Assembly (NCBI GenBank): GCA_025201345.1
Contig: JAIXMG010000015.1
Coordinates: 741,445 to 805,444 of the forward strand
Source of the DNA: Thamnidium elegans
Taxonomy: Eukaryota > Mucoromycota > Mucoromycetes > Mucorales > Mucoraceae
DNA: 64,000 nt
Reading direction: 5' to 3'
Shown here: positions 32,602-44,558 of the stretch, piece after piece
Position numbering within the stretch: the first letter of the stretch is position 1
Layout of the letters: each line of letters starts with the position of its first letter
The notes under the pieces: generated by a model
Told to the model about the DNA's origin: nothing
What the model saw: only the letters and a program-made list of their open reading frames with translations
Database searches by the model: none
Program-made: the position numbers and the translations under genes

Positions 32602-34912
32602 TTTTTTATTATTATAGAAAAAAGAAGGGGAAAAAAAAAAAAGGAAAATGTAAAAATGTAAAAATGTAAAAAAAAAATTATAAGCGTTATATAGAGTTTT
32701 TTTTTCGCCCTTTTAATTAAGAAAAAAAAAAGGGCACGATTCAGTGTAATTAAAATTACACTTTTAGACGTTTGTGATGGGTCTATGGCTATTATTATTG
32801 GTTACATGTCTCGTTTTACTTGAAAAAGGAAGTCAAGCTTTTTTATCACAAGATAAAAAAAAGTGAATAATAATAGTTTAGTTTAAATAATTGGTGTAAT
32901 ACAGTTTGTGCACTATATCTCATTTTGCATTAATTTAATTGGTCAAGTATCCTCAATTTAAAGAAGAATCATAGTTTTGAAGTTGGATCTACAAGAAGAA
33001 TACCTTCTGTGGTTTATATAAATTGTGAAATATAGACTGGATAGTCCAATTATTACAGTATAGCCGGTTGTTGTACCCGATGATGATTAAATATCAGAGA
33101 CAATGACTAGCTTTCATATGTAGAGTATGCAACCAATTAGAGCAGATAACTTTTGATGTATAGATGTCAGAGTATATGTCATTCTACCTGGATATATTAT
33201 ACTCGAGTACAATACAATGACCTTTCTTTTAGCAGATAACTAGAGCGGCACCAAAGTACCAAAGCAAAGCTCATCTGCGGCTTTGTTTTGATCGATGTAA
33301 GCAAATTATTTATACCCGCATACTATTATACTAAGCTTTAATTTAGAATATTTTACAAAATATCCTTGGTACATATGGTGAATACAACCATGACACACAA
33401 GTTATCACTGTAAAAAAAAAAGGGTACAAAAAAGGAAGGACATCGCCAAGTCAACAACAAGGACTGGATTTCACCTGCTGTTGGACTAGAAGAAGACGAC
33501 AAAGACAAAGAATAAGAAAAAAAGAAGGTGCTGAAGAAGGAAAAGCATGATTATATGCTTAAATCATAGTTCAGTTATTTTTTTTAAAAAATAATAACAA
33601 TAAGGACCGAATGCCTTTTCATAGTATTCTCACATGGCTCAATCATTTAGACGTTTATGATTCTTTTTTTGTAGAAGCAAGACATTGATAGTAACGTCTA
33701 CTTTTTTTTTTTTTTTATGTTTAGGGGAACATTGGGTAATGTTCCTGGTTTATTTATTTAATGTTAAATGCGACAAATTAAACAGGATATGAATTAGGAA
33801 GGTGACATATCTTATATGAGTATCTTTTTTCATTTTTTTAGATCGAAAATCCCAGTAGTGGAAAAATACAGAAAAATTAATAAAAACAGGGTAGAGTAAG
33901 ATTAAAAGGATTGCGTATTATGATTTTATATGTATACTACTCTCTTTATAGTGGTCACTATTTTACACTTAAAGACTTGTACTGTATGATACTTATAATC
34001 CTTTTGTTCAGTGGGAACCTGAACACGAGTTTCTTGCGTTACATTGTAAAAAAATAACGTGGAAAAAGGGCACATCAGTATAATGTTCTCATATAAAAAA
34101 ATAAAAAATCATCTGAACAAGCTAGAACTGTTTCAGTTTTGTAACACATACAGAAATGACAACTCTCTTAATACAGTGGCTTCACCTCCCAATGTTCTTT
34201 TCCCTCAGAACTAAATCCGTTTTGGTCTTCGACCAATGTTCATCCGCAATAATGCCTTGTCCATCTTCATAAAAGAAAAAAAAAAGTTAATACTCATCTG
34301 AACGTAACGAAACGAATATGATTAAAGCGAATTTTGAGCCAATAAAAATCGAACATTGGTCGACTTTTTTTTTTTTGTTATTGTTTGTGCTGTAATATTC
34401 CGTAAGCCGAGAGCTCCACACACACACACAGATCCGAGAAAATTTACAGGCTGTGTTGTTTATATTTGATATTAAATGAACCTGTAAATAGGGACAAATA
34501 TAAAAAATAAATAAAAAAATGCCACGTTAAAACTCTATAGACAGTAGTATAGAAGATATACTACCGTTATTTAGTAATTCTTTCTTTTTTTTTTTAAAAA
34601 AAAAAAAAGATAGGTACCAAGTATATTCTACAACGTCAAATATACGTAAATCCTTAACCCCTTTTTTTTCTTCATTATTCAAAAAACATGACGCAATACT
34701 TTATAGAATGATTTTTATTGACATGATATTTATGTCACGATTTTAACGTATAAACTACGAGTGTGGAAAAAAAAAAAAAAACTAGTATACGTTATGATAT
34801 CTTAATGTAAACACTGTAAGGAATATACTACAAAAAAAAAAGGGTATTCGCTTTTTCTTATCCAACATTTATTACTCCACGTTATTTTATTACACAATAA
34901 CAAAACTCGTGC
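32602..34912. other. 2.3-kb region without a clear gene
   Basis: No supportable gene in either strand. Two short stretches read like coding text without start or splice context: plus strand about 33425-33514 (NKDWISPAVGLEEDDKDKE then a stop) and minus strand about 34183-34270 (DGQGIIADEHWSKTKTDLV, then a stop). A CA run lies near 34418-34431, and a T11A13 tract at 34585-34608. The repeated word AGAGCAGATAACT occurs near 33140 and, as a close variant, near 33230. Confidence 0.5.
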
Positions 34913-35813
34913 TCAAATTCCCATTGAACAAAACAATAAAGTAGTAAAAGTATCATCAGCTGCCTTCACTTGATTTTCGGGTCTCTTTGTCCCCACAAAC
35001 ACAAACAATTGTTCTTCAGCACCCAATAACTGACAGCCCTCCTCCTCATTCTTAATTTGATTTCTAACAGGTTCATACCTAAAATACCTTCCAAAGTAAT
35101 CTTGCCAAAACCCTACTTCCTTTTCCAACGAACGACACTTGTACCCAATCACAACCTGTGTATTTAAATCACAAACGTCTAAAAGTGTATCTAATAACAT
35201 GCCAAACAATTCAGGAAAGTAAACACAATCACTGACCACAACTAGATCAAATGCACCTCCTGATAATATCCTGTGGGCATCTGCGCTGTTACCCCAATGC
35301 AGCCGATCCACAATAATTTCCGCTGTGCTTTGTTGAGAACAATAAGTTTCAACATTTTCTTTTATAAGTGGTACCACTTGTTCCAAATCTGTAATATAAA
35401 CTTGGCAAGGTTTACATAATTGGTTCGCCAATGATATACCGACGTACCCTGTACCCGCACCAAGTTCAAGGATGCGGTAAGGTCGATTATGCTGGCTGTT
35501 TTCTTGCTGGTAATATTCAGTTGGTATAATATGGTTAGGTTCAATCGTACCTTGTCTATCTGGATCAAATAATGCTTGTAACGTATACGCACTGCTCTCT
35601 TTTATGTAAGTAAATATTTATTTATTTTCTGAAAAAAAAAAGTTATACAATTTACCTGTGCCAAATTTTACCCGCTAGTCCAAATGTATCAATATCTTGC
35701 TTTAACGAAATCGAACTTGTTTTTAAATAGCTTGGTGCTCCCTCCGAAGCAATAACGTTAAGTCCTTCAGGTCTATTACCAAGATTGAAATCTCGGTCAT
35801 CTTGACTCGGCAT
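34913..35813 (-). CDS. Class I SAM methyltransferase, METTL21/EFM lysine-methyltransferase type
   Basis: Exons 35656-35813 and 34913-35591 give 278 residues. Motif I is RILELGAGTGYVGISLA, followed by the acidic strand YITDLEQVVPLI, the post-I region RLHWGNS, and the family motif VVSDCVYFPELFGMLLDTL where related enzymes have (S/A)DCVY or DxxY. The late segment VGFWQDYFGRYFRYEPV also fits. Members such as Efm6 and METTL21 methylate lysines of translation factors or chaperones, so a protein-lysine methyltransferase is likely; the target is not predictable. The intron acceptor was set at GAGCAG because only that choice keeps frame and yields the expected KIWHSAYTLQALF sequence before motif I. 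Confidence 0.82.
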
Positions 35814-36560
35814 CTTGAAAGAAGAAAAAAAAGGGGGGAGGGAGAAAGTATATGTACCCGAAATATGTAGCGTGTGAATCTTAAATACGAGCGGAGAGCA
35901 CTAAAAAAAATGAGAAGCGGTCACTTATTCTTTAACAAACTCTCTTTATACAGCAATCGTATGCCATTATTCAGTATATACTTGTCAATAATTATCTTGT
36001 ACTTTTTTTTTTTTTTGAAAAGATACATGGCATCCAGAAATTTGTTTTAAAGCAAGATATTACACGTGATAATAGCAGTAACAAGACACACTTTATTTTT
36101 GTTAGTGAATGGCAGTTCTTATATTCGTACTGTCATAAGAGATAAATATATATATTTTGTTTACTACTTTTTATACCTGAATGATTTTATATTTTTCGTA
36201 AATTGACCATAATTTTTGATGCTCCTATACAACAATTTTTGCTGCATTGACGTTACACGAGTATGCATTGGTTACGCTTGAAAAAAACTAGTTGACAGTA
36301 GTTATATCATTGTTAGCTATTTTGACAAGTACTCTCAGTAGGTAATACTTTTTTTATACTGTAATGAATAATGATATAATCACTACAGCCTTATCGATCT
36401 TCGAGTATGATTCGTTAATAACACTTTACGTATGCTGCTTTTACGAATAACTTATTCATGCAACTTATAAATAAGAATAAATTGTCAAGGAAACTATATA
36501 AAAAGAGAAACGTCAGTGGCACGTTTTATCACGCATAATTAATCTATTATTATAGTCGTT

Positions 36561-36650
<90 letters not shown>

Positions 36651-36741
36651 CTTGAGAAGTATTGTTTATCAAACTTATGGCGTTTTATTTATACCAATTA
36701 GCAATAAAGTATTTTTTTTTAAAAAAAACGTGTTTCAAGGG
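35814..36741. other. Intergenic with 81-bp poly(A)
   Basis: No supportable gene. The notable element is the T9A81 tract at 36559-36648. A second T9A8 tract at 36712-36728 lies next to the stop codon of the small orphan gene. Confidence 0.6.
36559..36648. repeat. T9A81 homopolymer tract
   Basis: Nine T followed by 81 A without interruption on the plus strand, the longest homopolymer in the window. No retroposed gene body or target-site duplication is visible beside it. Confidence 0.9.
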
Positions 36742-37047
36742 TTACGCGTGGAGTAAACTATCAATAACGTCAGGTCTTTCTCTTAACAACCATCCAAGTA
36801 ACTTTCGAGCCATCATGGTCCTGATAATAGGGCTCTTACAATGAGATCCAACTGAATCCAATATTTGAAACATGGAAGCCATAAGTACAGGGTTATTATC
36901 TATCAGGTCCGTAGGAAAGATATAAGCTTGTTCTACCTGTACTGGTGGGTTTAATAACATTTTGACTCTTCCGACAATAGTGTAAAAGTATTTATCGCAT
37001 GCTTCTTCAGGAGAAGTCGATGAGGTTCTCTTTTCTGTAATATTCAT
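36742..37047 (-). CDS. Small hypothetical protein, 101 residues
   Basis: Intron-less frame starting MNITEKRTSSTSPEEACD and ending RPDVIDSLLHA. It reads like a compact helical protein: YFYTIVGRVKMLLNP, MASMFQILDSVGSH, and RTMMARKLLGWLLRERP. Amino-acid usage is normal and not low complexity, which supports coding. I do not recognise the family. The start codon follows directly a T9A18 tract and the stop is close to a T9A8 tract, an arrangement shared with other genes here. It could also be one exon of a longer gene, but no flanking exon is evident. Confidence 0.6.
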   Translation of the reverse strand: MNITEKRTSSTSPEEACDKYFYTIVGRVKMLLNPPVQVEQAYIFPTDLIDNNPVLMASMFQILDSVGSHCKSPIIRTMMARKLLGWLLRERPDVIDSLLHA

Positions 37048-37238
37048 TTTTTTTTAAAAAAAAAAAAAAAAAAGGGAAAAAGGGATAATTTTTTTTGGCA
37101 TAAATATATTTCCTTAAAAAGTCAGTCATGAATTATTTTTTTTTAACAGTAATTTGTCGATAAATAAGTTGATTTAATTATGATAAAAGTGGGGGATTTA
37201 CTTTCACGTTTTTTTTTTTATTATGAATTAAAATATTT

Positions 37239-37272
<34 letters not shown>

Positions 37273-37286
37273 GTACAAGAACTATT

Positions 37287-38863
37287 TTACTTCTTTTGTA
37301 GTTTAGCAAGAGCAGCTTCAACACGACGACGATAATCAGGATCAGCGCGTTCAAAGTGAGCCAATTGACGATCAATGATTTCTTGTTTTACCGTAGCCAT
37401 ATGGCCTGCAATATTATTAACCAAATCGTTCTTGTTTTCTTCAGACATTAAGCGAAACAAATTACCAGGCTGAACAAAATCATCATCGACCAATTGAAAG
37501 CTATGTCTACCAATCAATCCTTCTACCTCTGCAGCTGCAAAAGTAGTGCCCGCGATATCGTTTTGAGCAGGTCCGTTATGCGAGTTGGGTCCATAATTAG
37601 GTCCGCCACCACCGTTACCGTATACTTGCATAAGACCATCGCGTTGATAGTTCTTTACAGGTACCTTGGGCTGGTTTACAGGAATATGCTGGTAGTTTAC
37701 ACCAAGCCGATGACGGTGAGTATCTGGGTAAGAGAAAAGACGGCCTTGTAACATACGATCAGCTGATGTATCGATACCAGGTACCATATGAGAGGGTGAG
37801 AATGCTGCTTGTTCTACCTCGGCAAAATAATTTTCGGGATTCTTGTTCAACGTGAAAGTACCTACTGGTTGCAAAGGATAGTCCTATGAGAATAAAAAAA
37901 AACATTTTCTTTTAGTATGTATAAATTAGTAATTGTATTTTAATTTACCTTGTGAGGCCAAACTTTAGTAACATCAAGAGAATTCCAGCGATAAGTAGTA
38001 GCATCCTTTGGTTCCATCACTTGAATATACACGTCCCAAGACGGATAGTTTCCGCTTTCAATAGCTTCAAACAAGTCTTGAGTAGCATAATCTGGATTAC
38101 TGCTTTCTAATTCAGCAGCTTTATCTGCCTTCAAGTTCTTTACGCCTTGTTTTGTCTTAAAATGCCATTTAAAGTATTTCCATTGACCTTTAGCATCTAC
38201 CAATTTAAATGTATGAGATCCAAACCCGTGCATATGACGATAACCATCAGGTGTGCCGTGATTAGAAAAGAGAATAGTAGCTTGATGAAGCGTTTCGGGG
38301 ACAAGAGAGAAGAAATCCCAAACGGCGTCTGCATCCTTCAAGTTTGTACGAGCGTTACGCTTTTGCGTATGAATGAAGTCTGGAAATTTAGAGGGGTCGC
38401 GAATAAAGAAGACGGGTGTGTTGTTGCCAACGACGTCCAAGTTACCTTCTTCTGTATAGAACTTGAGAGCAAACCCACGAGGATCACGGGCAGTATCGGC
38501 ACTACCTTTTTCACCGCCAACAGTAGAGAAACGAGCAAACATGGGCGTCTTTTTGCCTACCTGATTCAAGAATTTGGCCTTGGTGAGATGAGAGATATCA
38601 TGCGTAACGACTGCAAAAAAAAGGGGGGGGTTAGTTTTTTAATATATATAAATGTATGCATATAACTTACCAAATTCACCGTGAGCTCCAGCACCTTTAG
38701 CATGAACTACACGCTCAGGAATACGCTCTCTGTCAAAATGAGCAAGCTTATCAATTAAATGAAAGTCTTGCAAAAGAACTGGGCCTGTTACGCCAGCAGT
38801 GATAGATGTTTGATCATTATCAACAGGATTACCATTAGAAGTAGTTAAAACGTTATTAGACAT
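37287..38863 (-). CDS. Catalase, small-subunit haem type
   Basis: Exons 38671-38863, 37949-38610 and 37287-37883 give 483 residues, the length of small-subunit (clade 3) catalases. The catalytic histidine is H54 in [14 protein letters not shown], the distal asparagine is N127 in [14 protein letters not shown], and the haem-ligand tyrosine is Y337 in [14 protein letters not shown]. These spacings (73 and 210 residues) match other clade 3 enzymes. The enzyme removes hydrogen peroxide, 2 H2O2 to 2 H2O and O2. No N-terminal signal is seen, and the C terminus (AKLQKK) is not a canonical peroxisomal SKL, although a divergent PTS1 cannot be ruled out; cytosolic location is the simplest reading. Both introns use GTAAGT/GTAAAT donors. 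Confidence 0.96.
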
Positions 38864-39755
38864 TTCTTTTTAGTGCAAGTTTTATTTCTTTAGTAAAGAA
38901 TAAAAAAAAGAAAATAACAATTTGTTTTAAATCATTTTTATATTTTTGATAATTTCGGTCGTTTCACAAAAGAATAACAAAGGAAAATAACATATCACCG
39001 GACTCAATAAACTCTTGCACTTAACTTTACAATGCAATCATGATCTTTTTAAACTTTGAAAGTATGACTTAAAATTAAATTATGAAATTGACAAATGTTG
39101 TCCCCCCCCCCCTTTTTTTTTCTTTTTTTTAAAAAAAAATACACTTCCTGTTAATACATTTGCATTTGTTAACACCATGCAGCTTTCTTTAATGGTAACA
39201 GCTTCTTCTTCTGTTTATAATGACCTCTTTTTAAATGATAATGTTGTTGTTGGTGGTGCATTATGACAACTTTTCGATACTTACTTTTTTTTATTATTAT
39301 TATTGCTAGGTTCTCCGGTACGCGAAAACCCTTTATTTTTAGGCCTATTCCTTCCTAATTATCACTAGAGATGTCCAAGATGCAATGTAAATATTATTGT
39401 ATTTTATGTTAAAAAAGACACTAACTCACATTTTTCAATTCCTTTTTGTATCACATACTTTTTTTTATGTTAAATATTTTTTTTTTTCAAAAATAAAGTT
39501 GCGAGGCACAGTTTAAGCCAATAAAAACAACTATTACAAAGCAACTCTTTTTAGGGGATTGTTCAAGTGACGTATGGTGTGTGGGGGGGTTAACATTCCG
39601 CAGGAATTTTATACTTACAAATAATAGATGTGTAATAAGAAAATCAACCGAGCTGGTTCTGCCCCTTTTTTATATTATATTATAAGGTCTCTCTTAATAG
39701 CATAGCATGGAGCTTTTTCTTTTTTCCCTTTTCTTCCCTTTAAATACTCCTTAAA
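38864..39755. other. Divergent promoter region, catalase and F-box/WD40 gene
   Basis: About 0.9 kb between two divergently transcribed genes. Holds a run of 11 C followed by T runs at about 39102-39122 and a T8A9 tract at 39123-39139. No gene seen. Confidence 0.5.
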
Positions 39756-41717
39756 ATGCAAGTTAGCGATTCTTCACCATTACATTCACCTTTACCCAAC
39801 GAACTTAATCCCAACCTAATTCAAATAACTCTTCATCCTAGTTGCCCATCTATTCAACAAGTTGAAAATAATCACTTGAAAGAGTTAAATATGGTAAACA
39901 CAAACAAAAAACAAAAAAAAATCGTACCTTGATTTTTAAATTTCTTTATATAGGACAATGAAACAGGTGTAACATCGAACAATACAACAAGGTCAGGATT
40001 TTCTTGCTTTGATACTACAATATCTTCATCGTCGTCATCTTCTTCTTCTTCTTCTTCTTCACCTCGAAAGAGATCCGTCACATGTGATGCAAAGATAATT
40101 TCAGGACATAAAAGACCTAGAAAACTAATAAAGATGAACCAAGGGTTTTCTTCAAAAGACATTGCGACCAACATGCTTATAGACAACAACAGTACATTAA
40201 ACGCATTATGGCAACTCCCTTCCATGATCCAAACATTCGATACTATTCCCTCTCATTTAAAATCGTACCTTTTATTTCAATTACTAAAACGATCGTCAAC
40301 CAACACCCTTCAATTTATAAACTCCGTCATTATGCCTGTTTTAAAGCATGATTTTTTATCTACTTTACCCGTCGAGATATCACGACGTGTGACAGGATGC
40401 CTGGACGCCTTTTCACTTGCCAAAGCATCTTGCGTAAGTAAAAGCTGGAAATCAATCATTGATGCAGACAGTAATTCATGGAAGCTACTGCTGATCAAGG
40501 ACGGATACTCATTTATCGATCCAGTATTGAACACAACTAGCACAGACTATAAATGGCTTTATGCAAGGCATCATACATTAAAGCAAAATTGGATCCATGG
40601 CAGAGCAACAGAAGTTGTATTTAAAGGACACGATAAATTTGTTGTTACATGCTTGCAATTTGATAATGAAAAGATCGTATCGGGAGCAGATGATTCGCAT
40701 GTTAATATTTACTATACCGATACAGGAAAAAAACGTATGACATTAGAGGGACACGAAGGTGGTGTTTGGGCATTACAGTATGTTGGTAACACGTTAGTGA
40801 CTGGTTCGACCGATAGGCGTGTACGTGTATGGGATATGGAGACTGGCAAATGTACACATATCTTTACGGGGCATACCTCGACTATACGCTGTTTACTTTT
40901 AACAAAAGGATCTCGGCCCTTGATTGTTACTGGATCTCGTGACTCTACATTGAGAGTTTGGAAACTGCCTGACCCAAAGGATGTACAAGGTCATTACTAT
41001 GGTAACGGAGACAACCCATACTTTATTCATTCCCTTGTTGGACACCGACAATCTGTACGAGCCATCGCTAACCACGATAATATTATTGTCAGTGGTAGTT
41101 ATGACAACACAGTTCGAAGTTGGGATATGAATACAGGCCAAATGATTCATTTAATGGAGGGACATACACAAAAAGTATACTCTGTAGTAATTGACTCCGA
41201 AAGAAATCGATGTATGAGTGGAAGTATGGACTCTTCAGTCCGTATTTGGGATTTAGAAACTGGAGATTGTATTAAGAGATTAGAAGGACATACTGTACTG
41301 GTCGGATTACTGGGATTAACAAATAAATATCTAGTATCTGCCGCTGCAGATTCGATTCTAAGAGTATGGTCACCAGATACAGGTATCTGTAATCATGCAT
41401 TATCAGGACACGGTAATTCTATTACTTGCTTTCAGCACGATGATCAAAAAGTCATTTCGGGTTCCGAAGGTGGTTTGAAAATGTGGGATATCAAGACTGG
41501 TAAATTTATAAGAGATTTGATTACTGAAGTAGATTGTGTGTGGCGTGTTGCATTTGATGGTAGAAGATGTGTAGCTGCAGTACAAAAGTAAGTATCTTTT
41601 ATTTTTCTGTATGTATATATATTTTTACTTATATTTTTTCTCTCTTGCAGAAAAAATGAAACTTCGTTTCGCATATTAGATTTTGGTGTACACAATATGT
41701 ATAATTCTGATAATTAA
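39756..41717 (+). CDS. Cdc4/FBXW7-like F-box and WD40 protein
   Basis: Exons 39756-39893, 39954-41587 and 41651-41717 join to 612 residues. After a serine-rich N-terminal part with a 12-serine run, an F-box lies near residue 185-230 (STLPVEISRRVTGCLDAF, SLAKASCVSKSWKSI). WD40 repeats run from about residue 270 to the end, each with GH and WD landmarks: IVSGADDSHVNIY, VTGSTDRRVRVWDMETG, VTGSRDSTLRVWKL, VSGSYDNTVRSWDMNTG, MSGSMDSSVRIWDLETG, VSAAADSILRVWSPDTG, ISGSEGGLKMWDIKTG. This is the layout of Cdc4/Pop1/FBXW7, the substrate receptor of SCF ubiquitin ligases that recognise phosphodegrons in cell-cycle regulators. The order of N-terminal region, F-box and about eight blades makes Cdc4 a better fit than Met30. 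The 3' gene on the same strand begins 150 bp downstream. Confidence 0.9.
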
Positions 41718-41866
41718 AAAACTGTTTTATTATTTAAAAGGGCGAATACTGAAAGCCTTCTTTTTTTTTTCTTTTTTTTTTTTTTAATGCCCTTTATTTT
41801 ATTTTTTAAAACATAAAAAAAAACACAAAAAAAATAAGAATATATATATATAGTATATTATATTAA

Positions 41867-43245
41867 ATGCTTTCTAAAGTACCTTTAAGAAAAAAGCGAA
41901 ATTTTAAAAACTTGACGCTTCAAAATTCACCTGTTGTTGTTGGTAGTTCACCTCCACCTTCTGAACCAACTACAGCTAATGACCTCATCAAAACACCAGC
42001 GTCTACAACAAACACATCATCTGTTCTCGTCGACGCCAGGAATACTACACCCGATTATACGCAGCTATATGAACAATTGAGCGAATTAGAAATTGGCCTC
42101 GAGTTGCGGCTGGATCTGCGTCCAGAGGACTTTAAGTCTATAGATGAACTAGGTAGAGGAAACGGCGGGACCGTATGTAAAGTATTACATGTTAGAACAA
42201 ATACTGTCATGGCAAGAAAGGTATATATAAAAAGCTTTTTCTTTACAGAAAAAATTAGATGATGATAAAAAAAAAAAAGATGATGATGGTTAAACTCTTT
42301 TTAAAATAGATTGTTCATGTCGACGCTAACATGAATGTACGAAAACAAATCATGCGTGAATTACAATTTATGCACGATTGCAACTCAAAACACATTGTTA
42401 GTTTTTATGGAGCCTTTATGAATGGAGGAGATATTTCGATTTGTATGGAGTACATGGATGCTGGGTAGGGTTCAAACTCCTTTTTTTTTTTTTTTTTTGC
42501 CTCTGTTTGTACAAGTATATTTATTATTTAAATAGTTCGCTTGATAAGATTTATAAAAAGCATGGTCCTTTTCCGTTAGATGTATTAAAGAGAATTGCTT
42601 ATGCTGTGAGTAAATGGAAAATACACATGTATATAAAAAAAGGAGGAGTTTTTTTTTTCTTATAATTTATTTTAGATTGTGGATGGTTTAATTTATCTTT
42701 ATGATGAACATCGCATTATTCACAGAGGTTAGTTTTTTATGTATAAAATAATTTTCAAAAGTATTTACATATATATATATATACATAGATTTAAAACCAT
42801 CGAATGTGTTGGTGAACTCACAAGGTCAAATAAAGTTGTGTGATTTCGGTGTGTCAGGACAATTGATTAATTCGGTCGCAGATACATTTGTTGGTACAAG
42901 TTCATATATGAGTGTAAAGTATATATTACAACATGTGTCGAATTACTTTAATTAATTTTAATAATAATTATATAGCCTGAGCGTATTATGGGATCACCTT
43001 ATTCTGTCAAATCTGATGTTTGGTCATTAGGTATCACATTAATGGAATTAGCACTAGGAAGATTTCCTTTTCCTCCAGAAGGTACACCTCTATCGATCTT
43101 TGAATTACTCCAACATATTGTACACGAACCTGTTCCTGTATTTCCATCCAACAAAGCATATCCTGCTGATTTAACTGATTTCGTTGCAAAGTGGTATGTT
43201 TTATTTACTTTTTTATTTTTATACGTGTACTCACTCCCCTCCCCC

Positions 43246-43284
<39 letters not shown>

Positions 43285-43483
43285 GCTTAACGAAGGACGT
43301 TAAATTAAGAGCTACACCCAATGATATCATGGTAAGTGTGTTGCTAGGCAAACAGTAAAAACAAAAGAGAGTAAGAAATTAATTTAATTCCCATAGAAAC
43401 ATCCATATCTTGTATCTGCTGCCACTGAAAAGGTAGATCTTGTAAAATGGGCCACAAGTATAACAAGCAAGCAACGAGTGTGA
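41867..43483 (+). CDS. MAP kinase kinase (Ste7/MEK type)
   Basis: Eight exons (41867-42220, 42310-42464, 42536-42605, 42676-42727, 42789-42913, 42976-43193, 43286-43331, 43397-43483) give 368 residues. The glycine loop is GRGNGG, the ATP lysine is in VMARKIVHVD, the catalytic loop is IIHRDLKPSN, and the DFG motif is CDFGVSGQL. The activation loop [18 protein letters not shown] has the MEK-type S-x3-T phosphosites. The short basic N terminus ([15 protein letters not shown]) looks like a MAPK docking motif. It therefore phosphorylates a MAPK; the docking motif, loop and size suit the Ste7 (mating/filamentation) group, but the cell-wall type Mkk is not excluded. The 3' flank carries CCCCT repeats (about 43488-43506). 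Intron 6 contains a TA microsatellite. Confidence 0.93.
43249..43281. repeat. (TA)n microsatellite in MAPKK intron 6
   Basis: About 16 TA units directly before the intron's TGTAG acceptor. Confidence 0.9.
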
Positions 43484-44429
43484 ATAATCCCCTCCCCCTC
43501 CCCCTAGTATATTTCATTTAAAAAAGGAAATCACTCCACGTATAAATAAATAAATAAAAAAAAATTGTAAAAAAGAAAAAGAAAGAGAGAAAAAACGCAA
43601 CATAATTAAAACAAATTCATGTTACACATGCATTATCTGACTTGATGTTAATATTAATTAAAATTATTTACAATAAAAGAAAACCTCCTTTTTCTCATAA
43701 GTTACCTTATATCTTATTTTATTTTTTTACAAAGAAATTGTGTAGCAACAATAGTATCTGCACAGTTTATTTCACTGACATAAACTAGTACAAATAAAGA
43801 TATTTTTCATTATTTCCTTATTCTTATATCGATTAATGTTCAGTATTAAAGAAAAGAGGGGAGGGTACCGGGTAAAATTATATATTGAGATAATTCTTGA
43901 AAAATAAACCAATGCACGTTTTATAATATAGGTAAGTTTCAAAGTTTGCGTTACATTTAAACTTTTTTCTTTTGACCCCTTTTTTTTTTAAATCAATCAC
44001 TACATCAATTTTTAGTATTATAAACAAAAAAGAGTTTCTTTATAGTTTATTAAAAAAGCTTAAAATATAAATCGCTCTAGGTATTATATGTTTATTAGTA
44101 AATGCTTTCAAGTACTTCTTTATGATCTTTTTACTTCAAAAAACAATTCTCTTTTTTTTAGCCAGGTGACTGTCGCGACATGGTTGGCTAATAACTTTAA
44201 AGTCACGTGGAAATAAGCTTTTTTGGCGTTTATAAATTTTATTTCGACCATTACTACCTTAATGTTTGCACTATTGCAACGTTTGATACATTTTTGAAAA
44301 GGCACAACTGTCCGCTATTACATTTAATAAATACGTAGAACAATACATTAGAACGCAATGTATTTTTTTTTCATGAAGTAAATTTTTTTAGAATATCATT
44401 CACTTTTTAGTCTCGAAAATATGAAATTT
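43484..44429. other. Intergenic upstream of tRNA-Ile
   Basis: No supportable protein gene; the 61-codon open frame at 44120-44305 (minus) has no motif. An imperfect inverted repeat, CCAGGTGACT near 44162 and AGTCACGTGG near 44209, includes an E-box CACGTG. Confidence 0.5.
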
Positions 44430-44503
44430 GCTCGCTTAGCTCAGTTGGTTAGAGCGTGGTGCTAATAACGCCAAGGTCAACAGTTCGACCCTGTTAGTGA
44501 GCA
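44430..44503 (+). tRNA. tRNA-Ile, anticodon AAT
   Basis: A 74-nt cloverleaf without an intron. Acceptor stem GCTCGCT pairs with AGTGAGC (one G-T pair), the D arm is GCTC/GAGC, the anticodon loop CTAATAA carries AAT, and the T arm AACAG-TTCGACC-CTGTT holds the B box GTTCGACC. A discriminator A follows; CCA is not encoded. An A box (TAGCTCAGTTGG) is present. Its 3' end is the sequence complementary to the primer-binding sites of the adjacent retrotransposons. Confidence 0.97.
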
Positions 44504-44511
44504 ATCATTCG

Positions 44512-44517
44512 TTTTTT
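44512..44517 (+). terminator. Pol III T-run terminator of tRNA-Ile
   Basis: Six T residues 9 bp after the tRNA, a standard RNA polymerase III stop signal. Confidence 0.8.
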
Positions 44518-44553
44518 ATATTTTTTGGAAGATGTAGTGCATGTAGCGAGATG

Positions 44554-44558
44554 GTTAC
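44554..44558. other. Left target-site duplication GTTAC
   Basis: GTTAC directly precedes the outer left LTR end (TGTTAATC) and recurs directly after the outer right LTR end (TGTAACA) at 58899-58903. Five base pairs is normal for Ty3/gypsy integrases. Confidence 0.85.

Noticed and set aside
36559..36648. Poly(A) tail of a processed retrocopy
   Set aside because: No gene-like body upstream and no flanking duplication; it fits the general T(n)A(n) pattern instead.
39872..40225. Minus-strand frame opposite the F-box/WD40 gene start
   Set aside because: Antisense to a spliced, motif-supported gene; its acidic run is the complement of the serine run.
44120..44305. 61-codon minus-strand frame near the tRNA
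   Set aside because: No motif; overlaps promoter-like sequence.
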